Shown here piece after piece: positions 38,840 through 47,571 of a DNA stretch of 64,000 nt (its first letter is position 1; every line of letters starts with the position of its first letter). The stretch spans positions 2,108,001-2,172,000 of the forward strand of contig AP018697.1 in NCBI GenBank assembly GCA_004001285.1, in the 5' to 3' direction. The notes under the pieces are model-generated. The model was not told the origin of the DNA. It saw nothing but the letters and a program-made list of their open reading frames with translations, and searched no databases. The stretch is from Arthrobacter sp. MN05-02. Its GTDB lineage: Bacteria > Actinomycetota > Actinomycetes > Actinomycetales > Micrococcaceae. A program made the position numbers and the translations under genes.

Positions 38840-38978
38840 CGTTCTCGACCAACCTCTCCCGGTACCGACAGTAAGCCCCCTGTCTTTTATAGCGGAAGAA
38901 CCTCGGCGCCCGCTGGGAAGGCGCTCCTCGACCTCAGGGCCGGCGTGTGCATGGCGGCTACCGCGCCAGGACACGCCC

Positions 38979-39116
38979 TCACGGCTGGTTCTGCCAGCCG
39001 TCCTCCCCGATGGCGCGGGGAAGCGCGAGCAACAGCAGCAGGGCCGTCTTGTGGTCGAGTTCGTTGCCGCCCGTCGAGGACAGGCGGAACTGGGCGAGGG
39101 TGGCGAATTCCTTCAT
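38979..39116 (-). CDS. possible small protein (45 aa), unknown
   Basis: A 45-residue ORF, MKEFATLAQFRLSSTGG followed by a hydrophobic ALLLLLALPRA stretch and ending EDGWQNQP. It has the composition of a small protein, but no Shine-Dalgarno site precedes its ATG (pyrimidine-rich upstream) and no family is recognised. It lies upstream of the 33-residue ORF in the same direction within a 780-base stretch without larger genes. Confidence 0.25.
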   Translation of the reverse strand: MKEFATLAQFRLSSTGGNELDHKTALLLLLALPRAIGEDGWQNQP

Positions 39117-39395
39117 GGCTGAGACCAATCGTGCGAGGAGAAAGAGGAGACCGGCACCGGCTGCGACAGCCGTTGGAGGAACTGTACAGCGATCGGCGCG
39201 CAGTACCCCTAAGCCCCGTCGGAGTTTCTCAGGGCCGGAGGTCGCGCTGCGGTCCCCCGTCGCGCGACGCCGGTCGTCGACCCGCGGGGCGGCGTCCGTG
39301 CCACCCGTCAAGGGCTTGGTCCGGCTCCACCGCGCGTTGCACCGTCTTTCCGGGTACGCGCACGATGGCTGGTATCCCACTCCCGGAGGACCACC

Positions 39396-39638
39396 ATGCT
39401 CAGGAACGCGGCGGATCGCCCGCCCACCATCGAATTCCATCCCTGGCCGCGCCCGATCCCGGCGCAGTACCTCGCGTTCCTGCAGCTCGCGGCGCTGCTC
39501 GCGCTGGTGATGATCCTCCTCCTGACGGTCCTGCCTTCCCTGTCCGTCCTGCACTTCCTCGTCAGCGTGCTGGTCCTCGTCTCGTTCTTCCGTCGTGCCC
39601 GCAGGCAGTACTCCCGCCGCGAGGACGCGAACGACTGA
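39396..39638 (+). CDS. small membrane protein, hypothetical
   Basis: An 80-residue protein with a hydrophilic 22-residue start, two closely spaced hydrophobic segments (YLAFLQLAALLALVMILLLT and LSVLHFLVSVLVLVSFF) and a basic tail RRARRQYSRRE. It is predicted to be an integral membrane protein with two helices. GGAGGACCACC directly before the ATG is a strong ribosome binding site. It is followed after 39 bases by another membrane-linked hypothetical gene, probably in the same operon. No function is recognised. Confidence 0.8.
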   Translation: MLRNAADRPPTIEFHPWPRPIPAQYLAFLQLAALLALVMILLLTVLPSLSVLHFLVSVLVLVSFFRRARRQYSRREDAND

Positions 39639-39677
39639 CTCGCCCGGCCCCGCCCCGCGCAGGCCTACGATGGACGC

Positions 39678-40385
39678 GTGAACGAAATCCTGTCCTTCGC
39701 AGGCAGTTACTGGTGGCTCGTCTTCCCGCTGTCCGGCGTGTTCGCGGTCTGGGGGCGGCACTGGTCGGAGGCGAGCGAGCGACGGCACCAGCGCAGGATG
39801 GAGCTGTACCGCCTGAAGCATCCGGGCGTCCTCCACGGCGCGCACGTGCAGGCCGGGCAACCCGAACCGGCGCGCCGTCCCGAGCGCGACGTGCAGCACG
39901 TCGAGCGCATGCACGACGAGGTCGACAGGAGATGGCTGTCCTACGAGCTCGATGCGGCGAAACTCATCGACTACCCGATGATGACCGATGTCCGTGAACC
40001 GCTCACGGTGGCGTTCCTCCGGGCGAAGCGCGAAGCGGACGCCCTGCGTCCCGAGAACCCTTCGGCGGTCTCGGCGGAGGACCTCGCCGCCTACCGCTCC
40101 GCCGTCACGTCCTACGATGTAGCCTTCCAGATCGCCGAGACCGAGGCCCGGCGCGTCCGCGCGAGCGGCTTCGGCGTGGAGGAACGCCAGCGGCTGCAGA
40201 CCGCCCGGAAGCTGGTGACCGTGGCCGTCGACGACGCCGCCACGGCCGCGGAACGCCAGACCGCCTACCGCCGTGCCCGCCGGGAGCTCGACGGACTGAT
40301 CGTGCTGCCCGACGCCACGATCACCTCGCTCGAGGAGAAGGTGGCCGGGGCGATCGGTCCGCGCCCGGAGCCCTCGCCGTCGTGA
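39678..40385 (+). CDS. hypothetical protein with N-terminal membrane helix
   Basis: A 235-residue protein starting at GTG. One N-terminal transmembrane segment (YWWLVFPLSGVFAVWG) is followed by a long, charged, largely helical cytoplasmic region with coiled-coil character (ERRHQRRMELYRL, AETEARRVRASGFGVEERQR). It includes LIDYPMMTDVREPLTVAFL near residue 95. No enzymatic motif is seen. It lies downstream of the 80-residue membrane protein in the same direction. Confidence 0.75.
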   Translation: MNEILSFAGSYWWLVFPLSGVFAVWGRHWSEASERRHQRRMELYRLKHPGVLHGAHVQAGQPEPARRPERDVQHVERMHDEVDRRWLSYELDAAKLIDYPMMTDVREPLTVAFLRAKREADALRPENPSAVSAEDLAAYRSAVTSYDVAFQIAETEARRVRASGFGVEERQRLQTARKLVTVAVDDAATAAERQTAYRRARRELDGLIVLPDATITSLEEKVAGAIGPRPEPSPS

Positions 40386-40481
40386 GGGCAGCGGCGCCCT
40401 TCCTTCCCCGGCCCGCGCCGGACGATAATTCCAGCACCAGGACAGGGCGTGGCGGAAGCCACCCGGCAGGAGGCGGACACC

Positions 40482-40964
40482 ATGGCAGCGACGATCAACA
40501 CCTACCTCAACTTCAAGGACACCGCCGCCCAGGCGATGGACTTCTACCGGTCCGTCTTCGGCGGTGAGCTGCAGCGCAGCACGTTCGCCGAGTACCAGGT
40601 GAGCGAGGATCCGGCGGAGCAGGACAAGATCATGCACTCCATGCTGACGACGCCGTCGGGTCAGGTCCTGATGGCCGCGGATACACCGAACAGCATGGAG
40701 TACAGCGCTCCGGCCGGACACTCGCTGTCGGTCAGCGGCGACGACGAGGCGGAGCTCCGCGGCTACTGGGAGGCTCTCGCCGGAAGCGGCAGCGAGATCG
40801 TGCCGCTGGCGCAGTCGCCCTGGGGCGACAGCTTCGGTATGTGCATCGACGGGTTCGGTGTCACGTGGATGGTCAACATCGCCGGTGCTCCCGCTGCCGC
40901 CGGTTCCCCGGAGGACGGAAGCGCCGCCCGCTCCGATGCGGTGGGCGAACCGAGCGGCCTCTGA
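40482..40964 (+). CDS. VOC-superfamily (PhnB-like) protein
   Basis: A 160-residue glyoxalase/bleomycin-resistance-fold protein of the PhnB/YjdN type. It shows YLNFKDTAAQAMDFYRSVFGGE at the start, DKIMHSML, LMAADTP and the final strand FGMCIDGFGVTWMVNI. The canonical PhnB start is preceded by GGCAGGAGGCGG, fixing the ATG at 40482. The last 30 residues are Ala/Gly/Ser-rich. Family members bind metals or small ligands; many have no known substrate. It is convergent with the CDF transporter gene, two bases apart. Confidence 0.88.
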   Translation: MAATINTYLNFKDTAAQAMDFYRSVFGGELQRSTFAEYQVSEDPAEQDKIMHSMLTTPSGQVLMAADTPNSMEYSAPAGHSLSVSGDDEAELRGYWEALAGSGSEIVPLAQSPWGDSFGMCIDGFGVTWMVNIAGAPAAAGSPEDGSAARSDAVGEPSGL

Positions 40965-40966
40965 GG

Positions 40967-41980
40967 TCAGGAGGTCGCGCCCACCCCGAAGCGCAGTGTG
41001 GGCTCGTCCGGGGTGGAGAGCGTGAGGACGGCCTCCTCGATCCGCTCGTGATCCTCGATGTCGCGCTCCACCGCGCGGAGCGCGACGGCGACGTCGTGCT
41101 CCGCGCGGTCCCCCACCAGGTCCACGGCAGCGACGAGGTACAGGCGTTCCGGCCCGACGTACTCGAGGTGCAGATAGGTCACGCGGTCGATGCTGGTGTG
41201 TGCTCCCAGCCGCTGCGCGACCGACTCGAGCAGGACCGGTGACACGGCCTGGCCGACGAGGAAGCGGCGGTTGCGGTCGATCAGGATCACGGCGATCACG
41301 CCGAGCAGCACGCCGACCAGGATGGAGCCGACCGCATCCGGCACGGGAGAGCCGGTGAGTTGGTGCAGCAGGATCCCGAGGAACGCGATGACGAGCCCGA
41401 TCAGCGCCGCCGAGTCCTCGGCGAAGACGGCGCGCAGGGTGGGGTCGGACGTCGTGGACACGCTCTCCAGCGTGGTGGTGCCCCGCTCCTGCCCCGCCTT
41501 CCTGGCCTGGCGGAAGGCCTGGGTGAAGGAGATCCCCTCGAGGACGAAGGCGAGCGCGAGGACGACGTACGCGACGCCGTAGTCCGCTGCCGGCTCGGGC
41601 TCGATCAGTTGCTGGACCCCGTGCGTGATGGACACGACGGCGCCGGCCGTGAATAGTCCGAACGCCGCGAACATGGACCAGACATAGGCCTCGCGCCCGT
41701 AGCCCAGAGGATGGGAGGCGTCGCGTCGGCGCCTGGACTTGCGTTCGGCGATCAGGAGGAAGATCTGGTTGCCGGTGTCCGCCCACGAGTGCGCTGCCTC
41801 CGCGGTCATCGAGGCCGAACCGGTGACGACTGCGGCGACGGTCTTCGCAGCCGCGACGAGGAAGTTGGCCACGAAGGCGATGACGACGGTCAGCGGGCCC
41901 TCGCCGCCCGCCGACTCCTTCCGCCGCCCGTTCTCGCCGTTCCGCGTCCCCTGCCCTGCGTGGGATGCCTGGTTCTTCAT
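40967..41980 (-). CDS. cation diffusion facilitator transporter
   Basis: A 337-residue metal/H+ antiporter of the CDF family, probably exporting Zn, Mn, Fe or similar ions. It has a basic hydrophilic start, six membrane helices and a C-terminal cytoplasmic domain. Helix 2 holds AEAAHSWADTGNQ (the H-x-x-x-D metal site) and helix 5 holds AEDSAALIGLVIAF. The region HPLGYGREAYVWSMFAA is typical of the SLC30A9-like branch. The end of the gene abuts the convergent VOC gene. No metalloregulator is adjacent. Confidence 0.92.
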   Translation of the reverse strand: MKNQASHAGQGTRNGENGRRKESAGGEGPLTVVIAFVANFLVAAAKTVAAVVTGSASMTAEAAHSWADTGNQIFLLIAERKSRRRRDASHPLGYGREAYVWSMFAAFGLFTAGAVVSITHGVQQLIEPEPAADYGVAYVVLALAFVLEGISFTQAFRQARKAGQERGTTTLESVSTTSDPTLRAVFAEDSAALIGLVIAFLGILLHQLTGSPVPDAVGSILVGVLLGVIAVILIDRNRRFLVGQAVSPVLLESVAQRLGAHTSIDRVTYLHLEYVGPERLYLVAAVDLVGDRAEHDVAVALRAVERDIEDHERIEEAVLTLSTPDEPTLRFGVGATS

Positions 41981-42044
41981 GCCGTCCTTCCGGGACGCCC
42001 GGTGCCGGCGGTCCTCCTGCAGGAGTGCCGCCGGCGGTCGGGTG

Positions 42045-42233
42045 CTACTTGGATGCTTCCTTGTTCACATCCGTCGGCGAGTCGAACTCGCGGTCGGGAA
42101 GGTTCCTCAGTGTCTCGAGGACCGCGTCGTCTGCGCCCTTGTCCTCTGCGTGCTTGACGAGGTCCTCCTTCGAGGCGGGATAGTCCATGCCGCCCAGTGC
42201 CTTCTGGATGTCGATCGGACTCGGATCTGCCAT
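42045..42233 (-). CDS. DUF2795 family protein
   Basis: A 62-residue protein matching the DUF2795 pattern: IDIQKALGGMDYPASKEDLVKHAEDKGAD near the start and VLETLRNLPDREFDSPTDVNKE at the end. Members are small helical proteins of unknown function common in actinobacteria. AAGGAGCGC precedes the ATG. It lies between a CDF transporter and a glycosyltransferase gene in the same direction. Confidence 0.9.
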   Translation of the reverse strand: MADPSPIDIQKALGGMDYPASKEDLVKHAEDKGADDAVLETLRNLPDREFDSPTDVNKEASK

Positions 42234-42296
42234 GGTGCGCTCCTTCGTATCGGTTCGTTCGATTCCCTTGCACGTGCTCCCGGTGCGGGAGCACCG

Positions 42297-43094
42297 TCAC
42301 TGACCCAGGATCACGTGGGCAGCGTCTATGGCACGGTCGGTCACCGTGGTGGGTGCCTCGAGGTGCACGGCCCCCGAGGGGATGATGCCTGCTCCGCCGT
42401 AGCGCTCCATGACGCGCCACTGGGCGGCGACGTCCTCACCCGCGTGCCCGGGCGGGAGCTGGTCCCAGAAGTCGAACCCCCCGCACTCGACGAGTGCCGC
42501 GCGGTCGAACAGCACGCAGCCTCCCACCCAGGCGACACGGTAGAGGCGCCACTCCCCCGGGGGGATCGCGAGCTCGGCAGCGGCGTGTGCCAGGTTGGCG
42601 GCGTTGTGGAGCGGCCAGCGGGCGAAGCCCTCCGAGCCCGGGCGGATGCGCTCGGGCGACACCTCGTTGCCCGGCCACAGGGACAGCCCGGTGCGCTCGT
42701 GCGGCCTGGGGTCCGGGAGGTAGGACAGGCCCTGGACCGCGGATCCGACGAATCCGCATCCGGCCGCCCGGAGGGCCCGGTACATGCGGTCCAGTGAACC
42801 GGGCTCGAGCCAGACGTCGTTGTCGAGGAACAGGACGAACGGAGCGCTGGCCAGGTCCAGCAGGTAGTGCCGGTGCTCCGCCAGCCCCCTGCGCGGCAGG
42901 TGGCGTTCGAGCTGCACCCCCCGCCCCTGCGCCTCGAGCACCCGCACCATCGCGCGCACGGCGGGCTGGAGGACCTCCGCCTCTCCCTCGGTCTGGTCGC
43001 TCACGATCACGCGGAACGGCACACCCTCCTGCGCGGCGAGCCCGGACAGCGTGACGGCCAGCTCCGCGGGCCGGCCGAAGGAGGGGATGAGCAC
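42297..43094 (-). CDS. family 2 glycosyltransferase
   Basis: A GT-A-fold glycosyltransferase of about 265 residues with VLIPSFGRPAELAVTLSGL at the start, the metal-binding segment FVLFLDNDVWLEPGSLDRM (the DND triplet as the DxD motif) near residue 92 and the acceptor-region WVGGCVLFDRAALVECGGFDFWDQL near 195. The only in-frame start is GTG at 43094, because a stop lies 33 bases upstream. No membrane helix is seen. It follows hldE across a 59-base gap and is probably the last gene of that operon. It likely adds a sugar to the same glycan as the heptose genes. Confidence 0.85.
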   Translation of the reverse strand: MLIPSFGRPAELAVTLSGLAAQEGVPFRVIVSDQTEGEAEVLQPAVRAMVRVLEAQGRGVQLERHLPRRGLAEHRHYLLDLASAPFVLFLDNDVWLEPGSLDRMYRALRAAGCGFVGSAVQGLSYLPDPRPHERTGLSLWPGNEVSPERIRPGSEGFARWPLHNAANLAHAAAELAIPPGEWRLYRVAWVGGCVLFDRAALVECGGFDFWDQLPPGHAGEDVAAQWRVMERYGGAGIIPSGAVHLEAPTTVTDRAIDAAHVILGQ

Positions 43095-43153
43095 GTCGAC
43101 GACGGGATCGTCCGCGGGAGCATCGATGGCCTACTCCCCCGACCAGCGCGCGC

Positions 43154-44713
43154 TCACGGCACGTCCCCCGCGAGCGGGGTGGACCGGATCTTCCGCACCA
43201 CGGCGGCGGTGGAGCGTTCCGGCACGTAGTCGAGGATGCTGACGCGCCCGCCGCAGGCCTCCACGGCCGGGGTCTCCTCGAGCATCTGGGCCGTGTAGTC
43301 GCCGCCCTTCGCGTACACGTCGGGCTTCAGCAGCTCGATCAGGGGGACCAGCGTGTCTGTGCCGAACACGGTGACGTAGTCGACGCAGCTCAGGGACGCG
43401 ATGATGCCCGCCCGGTCGGCGATGGGGTTGATCGGCCGGTCGGGACCCTTGAGCCGACGGACGCCCTCGTCGTCGTTGAGCGCGACCACGAGGACGTCGC
43501 CGAGTTGCTTCGCCTGGTTGAGGTAGCGCGTGTGGCCGCGGTGCAGCACGTCGAAGCAGCCGTTGGTCAGGACGATCCGGCGACCGGCGGCGCGGTCCTC
43601 CGCCACCTTCCTGAGCAGGTCCGTGGTGGCCAGCGCGGTGTCGGCGAACTGCTGCAGGTGTCCGGTGAGGTCCGCGGTGGTGCACACGGAGGTACCGGGG
43701 CGGTGGACGACGACGTCGGCAGCGGCCTGGGCCAGGTCGAGGCTGGTGGTGAGCGGCAGGCCCGCCGCGCGGGCGGCGGTGAGGCTGGCGACGAAGGTGT
43801 CACCCGCGCCCGACGCCTGCTTCTCGGTCGCGGGTTCGGCCCAGGTCCGGTGCTCCTCGCCGTCCTGTCCGAGCAGCACCGTGCCGTCGCGGTCGAGGGT
43901 CACGACGACGGCTGCGGCGTTCGTCGCCGCGAGGAGTTCCCTGCGCCGCTCGGTCACCGTCGCGGCCCTGTCGGACCGCGGGTCGAGGCGCGTCGCCAGG
44001 ACCTGCGCCGCCTCCTGGGCGTTGGGCGTGACGATGTCCGGTCCGAGCACGGCCCAGGCCGCGGTGTCGTGGGCGTCCACGACCACGAGCGTCCCCGGGT
44101 CGATGCTCGACGCGTGGGCGAGCGCCGCGCGCACCTCCTCGCCCAGGGCGCCGGATCCGTAGTCGCAGACGACGACGGCGTCCGCACCGGCGACGGCGGC
44201 GGGGATCCGCGCGGCGAAGGCGGTGACGGCCGCCGCGGACAGCTGTTCGGGGGTGTCGTCGATCCTGAGCATGACCTGGTCCCCGCCGAGGATCCGGTAC
44301 TTCGTGGTGGTGCCGACGCGGGCGTCCTGCACGAGGTCGGTGGTGTCCACTCCGGCGTCGTCCAGGATCGTGCGGAGGCGTCGCCCGGCGTCGTCCGTGC
44401 CGATCAGGCCGCACATCCGCACCCTCGCACCGAGCGCGGCGAGGTTCATGGCCGTGTTGGCGGCACCGCCGGCGGCGTAGTCCCGCCGGGTGATGTCCAC
44501 GACGGGGCCGGGGGCCTCACGGCAGAAGCGCTCGATCGTGCCGCTCCACCAGCCGTCGAGCATCGCGTCCCCGACCACGGTGACGTGCGGGGCTCGGTCG
44601 GCGATCGCGGCGGGCACCCACGCGGCGAGCCCGCGGACGTCGGAGAGGTCCGCCCCGTCGCGGCCACCCTCGGGGGCTCCACCCTCGGGGTGGTCCTGCA
44701 GTTCGTCACCCAT
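43154..44713 (-). CDS. hldE: bifunctional heptose kinase / nucleotidyltransferase (HldE-like, copy 1)
   Basis: A 519-residue fusion of a PfkB-type sugar kinase and a cytidylyltransferase-like domain, as in HldE, which makes ADP-heptose from heptose-7-phosphate with GmhB between its two steps. Kinase motifs are DYAAGGAANTAMNLAALGA near residue 79 and the anion-hole/base ASGAGDTFVASL near 305. The transferase domain has GCFDVLHRGHTRYL near 390 (the HxGH motif) and YAKGGDYT. Its ATG overlaps the aldehyde dehydrogenase stop (TGATG), so the two are coupled. HldE is normally a Gram-negative LPS enzyme; here it belongs to a glycan cluster in a Gram-positive. Confidence 0.88.
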   Translation of the reverse strand: MGDELQDHPEGGAPEGGRDGADLSDVRGLAAWVPAAIADRAPHVTVVGDAMLDGWWSGTIERFCREAPGPVVDITRRDYAAGGAANTAMNLAALGARVRMCGLIGTDDAGRRLRTILDDAGVDTTDLVQDARVGTTTKYRILGGDQVMLRIDDTPEQLSAAAVTAFAARIPAAVAGADAVVVCDYGSGALGEEVRAALAHASSIDPGTLVVVDAHDTAAWAVLGPDIVTPNAQEAAQVLATRLDPRSDRAATVTERRRELLAATNAAAVVVTLDRDGTVLLGQDGEEHRTWAEPATEKQASGAGDTFVASLTAARAAGLPLTTSLDLAQAAADVVVHRPGTSVCTTADLTGHLQQFADTALATTDLLRKVAEDRAAGRRIVLTNGCFDVLHRGHTRYLNQAKQLGDVLVVALNDDEGVRRLKGPDRPINPIADRAGIIASLSCVDYVTVFGTDTLVPLIELLKPDVYAKGGDYTAQMLEETPAVEACGGRVSILDYVPERSTAAVVRKIRSTPLAGDVP

Positions 44714-46125
44714 CAGGCGCCGCCCTGCGGCGGAGCGCTGATGTGGACCACCTTCACGAGGGCGAATTCGTCGAGCAGTTCCGGTCCGTAGCCGAAGCCG
44801 GCCCCACTGATGCCGCGGGGCTGGGCCGACCCGCCGGGAGCGCCGCCGAACACTGCATTCACCTTGACGGTGCCGACCGCCAGCCCGGCGATCGCCCGCT
44901 GCGCATGCGCGATGCTGCCGGTGAGCACCGATGCGGCGAGCCCGTAGGGTCCCGCCGCCGCCAGCCGCAGACCCTCGTCGAAGCTGTCCACGACCGTCAC
45001 GGGCGCGACGGGCCCGAAGGTCTCCTCCGCCATGATCGTCATGGTCTCCGTGCACCCGGCGAGCACGGTCGCTGGGTAGTGCGATCCGGGGCCGGCGGGC
45101 ACGACTCCGCCCTCGAGGCGTTCCGCGCCGAGGCCGACGGCCTCACCGACCTGGGCGTCGACGGACTCGCGCATGCGCCGGTCCACGAGCGGCGGGAAGG
45201 TCCCGCTCCCGTTGCGCTGCCGGGCCTCCATCGTGAGGGCCGCCAGGAAGGGTTCCGCGACGGCCCGATGGACGTAGATGCGCTCCACCGAGGTGCAGAT
45301 CTGGCCGGCGTTGGCGAAGGCTCCGAGCGCCGCCTGGCCCGCCGCCCAGACCGGGTCGACGTCGGCGTCCACGATCAGCGGGTCGTTGCCGCCGTTCTCG
45401 CGGATCACGTGCGCGCCCGTGAGGACCGCGGCGCGGGCGATCCGGGAGCCGGTGGCGCTCGAGCCGACGTGGGCGAAGACGTCCACATCCGTCTCCATCG
45501 TGATCATCTGGCCCACCTCGGCGCCACCGGTCAGGGTCGTCAGGACTCCGTCCGGGAAGGCCGGCTGCAGCAGCCGTCCGAGCAGCTCGCCCACGTGCGG
45601 GCACCGTTCGCTGGGCTTGTGGAGAACCGTGTTGCCCGTCACGAGGGCGGCGCCGATGAGTCCGGCGGCAACCGCCACCGGGTCGTTCAAGGGAGTCAGG
45701 AGCGCCGCGACGCCGCGCGGTTCGGCGACGGTGTAGTCCGTGGCCGTCACCGCGCCCCGCAGGCTGAGCCCACGGTGCACGGGCCCGAGTTCCGCGTACT
45801 GCTCGAGGGTGGAGATGCCGGCCTCGATGCCGCCGAGCGCGTCCTCCAGCGGCTTGCCCGTCTCCCGGGTGTTCAGTTCGGCCAGTTCCTGCGCGCCGTC
45901 CCGCAGCGCGGCGGCCGCCCGGCGCAGGGCCGCACCGCGATCGGCGGGGCTCGTGGCCGCCCATTCGGGCTGGACGGAGCGGGCCAGCGAGACGGCGAGG
46001 GACACCTGCTCCCGGACCGCGCAGGGCAGGGTCCCCACCTCGCTGCCGTCCCGGGGATCGAGGATGGTGAGGAACGTGTCGTCCTGCACATCAAGCACGC
46101 TGTGTGCCTGGGAGTTGATGGACAT
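44713..46125 (-). CDS. aldehyde dehydrogenase family protein
   Basis: A 470-residue NAD(P)-dependent aldehyde dehydrogenase. It has the catalytic Cys in ANAGQICTSVERIYV near residue 266, the general-base Glu in IRENGGNDP, the cofactor region TALVTGNTVLHKPSERCP-type with lysine, and EETFGPVAPVTV. ATG at 46125 follows AAGGAGCGCA. It overlaps the start of hldE, so its product probably acts on a sugar or intermediate linked to the heptose pathway, although a general detoxification role is possible. It is divergent from a GT9 gene across a 294-base gap. Confidence 0.9.
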   Translation of the reverse strand: MSINSQAHSVLDVQDDTFLTILDPRDGSEVGTLPCAVREQVSLAVSLARSVQPEWAATSPADRGAALRRAAAALRDGAQELAELNTRETGKPLEDALGGIEAGISTLEQYAELGPVHRGLSLRGAVTATDYTVAEPRGVAALLTPLNDPVAVAAGLIGAALVTGNTVLHKPSERCPHVGELLGRLLQPAFPDGVLTTLTGGAEVGQMITMETDVDVFAHVGSSATGSRIARAAVLTGAHVIRENGGNDPLIVDADVDPVWAAGQAALGAFANAGQICTSVERIYVHRAVAEPFLAALTMEARQRNGSGTFPPLVDRRMRESVDAQVGEAVGLGAERLEGGVVPAGPGSHYPATVLAGCTETMTIMAEETFGPVAPVTVVDSFDEGLRLAAAGPYGLAASVLTGSIAHAQRAIAGLAVGTVKVNAVFGGAPGGSAQPRGISGAGFGYGPELLDEFALVKVVHISAPPQGGA

Positions 46126-46255
46126 TGCGCTCCTTGATGTCGTGTACCGCCGCAGCTCGTTCCACCACGCGGCTAGTAATCCCGTACCCCGCTCCTGCGT
46201 GTTCACACACGCCGTCGGCCGATTTCTGCGCCCGGCACATCATCAGCACGCTTAG

Positions 46256-46261
46256 CATAAT
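46256..46261 (+). promoter_or_regulatory. possible -10 box in the ALDH/GT9 divergent gap
   Basis: CATAAT inside TTAGCATAATG, the most AT-rich stretch of the 294-base gap between the aldehyde dehydrogenase (minus) and GT9 (plus) genes. It could drive the GT9 gene with a leader of about 150 bases. No good -35 was found. Confidence 0.3.
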
Positions 46262-46419
46262 GTGGCGTGAGAAGCAGCGGCGGGCCGCGCTTGTCGGGAC
46301 CGGCCGTTGGACAGCGGGAGCAGCGCTGTGTAGAGGTGGGGGGACGACCGGCACGCGCCCGCGCTGCCACGCAAGCCGACGGCCACGGGCCGGCAGGGAC
46401 AGGAACGGGGAAGGATCCG

Positions 46420-47571
46420 ATGCAGCAGGACACGACGGCGGATTTCGGCGGACGGCAGGACACGGCGAGGTCGGTGGGCCCCGTGCTCGCCCCGTTCGGG
46501 GACATCCGGCGGATCGCCGTGCTGCGCGGCGGCGGCCTCGGCGACCTGATGTTCGCAATGCCGGCCATCGCCGCGCTCGGGAACCGCTATCCGGAGGCCG
46601 AGATCACGCTGCTCGGCATGCCCGGCCACGCCGCGCTGCTCGAGGGCAGGCCGGGGCCGGTGTCCGCTGTCCTGGAGCTTCCCGTCTCCCCCGGGGTCCG
46701 GCCCGGGAACGAGGATCCGGACGCGGTCGAGCGGTTCTTCGACAGGGTCCGCGGCTCCTTCGACCTGGCGGTCCAGCTCCACGGCGGCGGGCGCAACTCC
46801 AATCCGTTCCTGCTGCGCCTCGAGGCATGCCACACCGTCGGCACTCGGACGCCCGACGCCGTCGGACTGGAACGCACGATCCCGTACGTGTACTACCAGC
46901 ACGAGGTGTTCCGCGCCCTCGAGGTCGTCGGGCTGGCCGGGGCGGTGCCGATCGATCTGGAACCGAGGATCGAGGTGATGCCGGAGGAGGTCGAGCGGGC
47001 AGCCCGGCTGACCGGCAACGGGGCCGTGGTCGCCCTGCACCCGGGTGCCACCGACCCGCGCAGGAGATGGCCGTCGTCGGCCTTCGCCGAGGTCGCGGTA
47101 CGCGCGGCCGCGGACGGCTGCGAGGTGCTGGTGGTCGGGGACGCGACGGATGTCCCGACGGCGGAGGAGATCGTGCGCCTGGCGCTCGACCGCAAGCCGG
47201 CGGCGAACGTCCGCTCGCTCGCCGGACAGCTGACGCTGGGTGAGTTGACCGGGGTGCTGGACCGCAGCGCGGTCATGGTCGGCAATGACAGCGGGCCGCG
47301 GCACCTGGCGCAGGCGGTCGGTACGCCGACCGTGGGCGTGTACTGGATCGGCAACGTCATCAACGCGGGGGCGATGGGACGCACCCTGCACCGCGTGCAC
47401 TTCTCCTGGGTGGCGCAGTGCCCGGTGTGCGGGGTGGATGTCACGCAGGTGGGCTGGACGGCCGAACGCTGCGAGCACGATGACTCGTTCGTCGCGGCGG
47501 TCCAGCCCGACGCCGTCTATGCGGACGTGGCAGAACTCAGGGCCACGAGCCTTCTTCTGCGTGGGCGATGA
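46420..47571 (+). CDS. family 9 glycosyltransferase (heptosyltransferase-like)
   Basis: A 383-residue GT-B glycosyltransferase of the ADP-heptose:LPS heptosyltransferase family (GT9). Features are RIAVLRGGGLGDLMFAMPAI near residue 30, LAVQLHGGGRNSNP near 120, ALHPGATDPRRRWPS near 210 and the donor-site NDSGPRHLAQAVGTPTVGVYW near 290. A cysteine-rich tail follows: CPVCGVDV and then ERCEHDDSF, which could bind a metal. GGGGAAGGA precedes the ATG. It is divergent from aldehyde dehydrogenase-hldE and its end overlaps the SDR gene by 35 bases on the opposite strand. It probably transfers heptose made by the neighbouring enzymes. Confidence 0.88.
   Translation: MQQDTTADFGGRQDTARSVGPVLAPFGDIRRIAVLRGGGLGDLMFAMPAIAALGNRYPEAEITLLGMPGHAALLEGRPGPVSAVLELPVSPGVRPGNEDPDAVERFFDRVRGSFDLAVQLHGGGRNSNPFLLRLEACHTVGTRTPDAVGLERTIPYVYYQHEVFRALEVVGLAGAVPIDLEPRIEVMPEEVERAARLTGNGAVVALHPGATDPRRRWPSSAFAEVAVRAAADGCEVLVVGDATDVPTAEEIVRLALDRKPAANVRSLAGQLTLGELTGVLDRSAVMVGNDSGPRHLAQAVGTPTVGVYWIGNVINAGAMGRTLHRVHFSWVAQCPVCGVDVTQVGWTAERCEHDDSFVAAVQPDAVYADVAELRATSLLLRGR

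Noticed and set aside
38887..38952. A 21-codon ORF between the two small minus-strand ORFs
   Set aside because: Its end falls on the TATAAA box of the downstream unit and it has no ribosome binding site.
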